Below are positions 61,726 through 64,000 of a stretch of 64,000 nucleotides of DNA, in pieces; positions within the stretch are counted from its first letter, which is position 1, and the number at the start of each line of letters is the position of its first letter. The notes below the pieces were generated by a model that saw only the letters and a list, made by a program, of their open reading frames with translations, was not told the DNA's origin and did no database searches. The DNA comes from Rhyacichthys aspro (Eukaryota; Chordata; Actinopteri; Gobiiformes; Rhyacichthyidae). The position numbers were made by a program, and so were the translations under genes. The stretch is taken from NCBI GenBank assembly GCA_036850595.1, contig CM072161.1:12979905-13043904 (forward strand). The letters run 5' to 3'.

Positions 61726-64000
61726 GCTCTGCACCAGTGTAAACCTGCCCCTGGACTTCCTTCTACATCTACCTCTACATCTACTGTATGCTGAGCTTCC
61801 CTCGTCAAGTCACAGGAGACAAAATACACTTTATTCCCACTGTTAGTCTGATATCCTGCTGACATTACCAGGTAACAGCTCATGTAGAAACTCATTTTTC
61901 CTGTCTACTTAATGGCACAAAACAATATGTTAAGGATTTGAGGTTAAGTTAAAGTTGACACAAAACCAGAAAACCTGTTGCAAAGGTCTCAGTTCATTCA
62001 TTCTGATTCTCAATGCTGTATTTGTTCGTTAAGCCCAACATTTGTAACAAGTAATGTGTTTGTGTCTGTGTTTTAATTTCTTGAAGAAGCATCTGATTTA
62101 CCTCATTTAGAAAACCATGATCAAATCTCTTGTTTTTACAGCCTAACCTTTAAGAAATGTCTCCTTCTCTTCAAGAGCTCTACTCATAGATTTGGATGGA
62201 CCTTACATTATTTTACATAAACATATCACTAAAACATTTCATTTTTGGTTGAGTTTTTGTTTATTTACAGTGCTCTAACTAACTTTAAGACTTCTGACAT
62301 GAAGAAGCCTTAAAATTAGTTCAGTTAGTTTAGTGTTGTTGTTCTGTCCTTTGCAGTCTTTGTTGGAGATGTGTATTATTTCCATGTGTAGTACACATAT
62401 TTAGGCACGTTCACATCCAAGCAGATCTTCTGCATCAAAGCTGTCTGCTCTTCAAGATACTGCTTTACAGATTTCAGCTCAGTAGCGTAGGTCTCTTTCT
62501 TCTCATCCTGGATTTTCAGTTTCTCCTCCAAATCTCCAACAGTCTTCTTCAGGGTCTGATCCTTCTTCATCAGGGACCTCTCCACCTCCTCAAGCTCCTG
62601 CAGTTGAGGCTTCAGGTCGTATTTCTCTTTAGACTTGAGCTTTGCTAATTCAATCCTCAGCTGTGAATTCACAGCTATAGTTTCTGTCAGTTCGTCTTTC
62701 AGATAAGCTTCCTTCTCTTCAAAACATTTAGTCTCAGATCTAAGCCGAGTAATTTCAGCTTCATTGGCCTCGGTTATTTGATTCTGGATATTGAGCTTTT
62801 CCACCATATCGTTGAAGACTGGCTGGATCTCCATCACAAACTCTGGTAGCTCTTTAACTTTTCTTTTGCGCTCCTCTGTCAACTCAAAGTCTGATACTAG
62901 AACTGTCAGCCTTGAATTCTCAGCTTGTGTTTTCACCATCTCATCTTTAACCAAAGTCAGTTCATGGTCAAGATCCTTGATTATCGATATGAGGCGACTA
63001 ACTTCTGCCTTGAAGTCTTCATTTTTCTTCACTTCCATTTTGATATTTTCCTTCATCTGCTCTTTCAGACAGAACGGCTCATTTTCTAGAAAGACTTTGT
63101 TTTCTTGAAGATAGTTGTTTAAAGATTTGAGATAAGTCATCTCAGCCTCACAGGCCACATTTTTCTCCATTTGGATTTTAAGCTGTTTCTCCATGTCTTC
63201 TTTGAAAAAAGTCATCTCATCTTCTAGAAAGACTTTAGTTTCTTGAAGATCATTAATTGTAGATTTGAGATAAGTCATCTCAGCCTCACAGGCCTCATTT
63301 TTCTCCATTTGGATTTTCAGCTGTTTCTCCATGTCTTCTTTGAAACAAGTCATCTCATCTTCTAGAAAGACTTTAGTTTCTTGAAGATCATTAATTGTAG
63401 ATTTGAGATAAGCAATCTCTGTGTAACAGGCCTCATTTTTCTCCATTTGGATTTTCAGATTTTCCTCCAAAGCCTCAGTGGTCTTTTTTTCCTCTTCTAG
63501 AGACTTCTCCACTTCCTGAAGTTTGCTTGTGTCGCTGTGATGGAGTTGACAGTGCTTTTCTTTAGCCTCAAAGTCTGAGACTAAAACCCTCAGCTGTGAA
63601 TTCACAGCTTTGGTTTCTGCCATATCCTCCTTCAGGAAATGTATCTCATCTTCAAGGAAAGTTTTTGTCTCCTTGAGATCCTTATTTGTAGATTCAAGCC
63701 AAGAAATCTCTACCTCACAGGCCTCATTCTTCTCCATTTGGATTCTTAGCTTTTCCTCCAAATCACGAATGGTGGTCTTGTGCTCCTCCACGGACTTTTC
63801 CACCTCCTGAAGTTCACTGGTGTTGCTGTGATGGAGCTTGCAGTGCTCCTGTGTCACCTGCAGGTCAAACACTACCATCCTCAGCTGTGAGTTCCACTGC
63901 TGTGTTTCTGTCATATTGTCTTTAAGCTGAGTAATCTCAGCGTCAAAGGCCTCTTTCTGAATTCTTAGAGTTTCCTCCAAGTCCTTAGCGGTCGTCTTCT
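61726..64000. repeat. tandem segmental duplication, unit 3 (truncated by window end)
   Basis: The third copy begins at GCTCTGCACCAGTG and continues to the end of the window. It is nearly identical to unit 2. Whether more units follow cannot be seen. Confidence 0.95.
62376..64000 (-). CDS. intronless long coiled-coil protein, copy 3 (5' end outside window)
   Basis: The frame is open from the window edge to TAA at 62376. It covers the C-terminal ~540 residues and ends KICLDVNVPKYVYYTWK as in copy 2. One clear difference from copy 2 is proline for threonine in KVKELPEFVM. A proline inside a heptad region could locally break the coil. The true start lies beyond 64000, so no start is assigned here. 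Confidence 0.78.
   Translation of the reverse strand, partial: KTTAKDLEETLRIQKEAFDAEITQLKDNMTETQQWNSQLRMVVFDLQVTQEHCKLHHSNTSELQEVEKSVEEHKTTIRDLEEKLRIQMEKNEACEVEISWLESTNKDLKETKTFLEDEIHFLKEDMAETKAVNSQLRVLVSDFEAKEKHCQLHHSDTSKLQEVEKSLEEEKKTTEALEENLKIQMEKNEACYTEIAYLKSTINDLQETKVFLEDEMTCFKEDMEKQLKIQMEKNEACEAEMTYLKSTINDLQETKVFLEDEMTFFKEDMEKQLKIQMEKNVACEAEMTYLKSLNNYLQENKVFLENEPFCLKEQMKENIKMEVKKNEDFKAEVSRLISIIKDLDHELTLVKDEMVKTQAENSRLTVLVSDFELTEERKRKVKELPEFVMEIQPVFNDMVEKLNIQNQITEANEAEITRLRSETKCFEEKEAYLKDELTETIAVNSQLRIELAKLKSKEKYDLKPQLQELEEVERSLMKKDQTLKKTVGDLEEKLKIQDEKKETYATELKSVKQYLEEQTALMQKICLDVNVPKYVYYTWK

Overview
This is a vertebrate, almost certainly teleost fish, genomic window. The genes are split by GT/AG introns, intergenic DNA is AT-rich, and two multi-exon genes match well-known vertebrate families: oligophrenin-1 (ophn1, + strand, coding span 2818-16822) and androgen receptor (ar, - strand, coding span 21099-35798). 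They are tail-to-tail, the same relative arrangement as AR and OPHN1 on the human X. Introns are compact, and the AR N-terminal domain is short and lacks polyglutamine, as in fish.

Layout. 1-2.7 kb: upstream of ophn1, with a possible small two-exon minus-strand coding fragment at the left edge. 2.8-17.5 kb: ophn1, reconstructed here as 24 coding exons that stay in frame and give 768 residues (BAR, PH, RhoGAP, proline-rich tail). 17.5-21.1 kb: the convergent 3' region of both genes, holding a perfect 19-bp-stem hairpin. 21.1-35.8 kb: ar, eight coding exons giving 720 residues (N-terminal domain, two zinc fingers, ligand-binding domain). 35.8-38 kb: sequence upstream of ar, including a diverged tandem duplication. 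38-45 kb: repeat-rich DNA dominated by a 21-bp minisatellite present in opposite orientations on the two sides. 46.6-47.2 kb: a hAT transposase fossil. 49.4-50.3 kb: two or three probable minus-strand exons of an unidentified gene. 50.55-64 kb: at least three head-to-tail copies of a ~5.6 kb segment, each with an intronless minus-strand gene for a ~670-residue coiled-coil protein. A 464-bp solo LTR with a clean 5-bp target duplication sits in both complete units.

The well-understood pair has separate roles: ophn1 encodes a Rho GTPase-activating protein of membrane and synapse remodelling, and ar encodes the nuclear androgen receptor. Nothing in the window shows that they act together; their linkage is conserved synteny. 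The most novel part is the tandem array of coiled-coil genes. The copies have intact reading frames and share a compact promoter with TATA-like and CRE-like sites. Units 2 and 3 are nearly identical and unit 1 is more diverged. I do not recognise this protein family and assign it no function.
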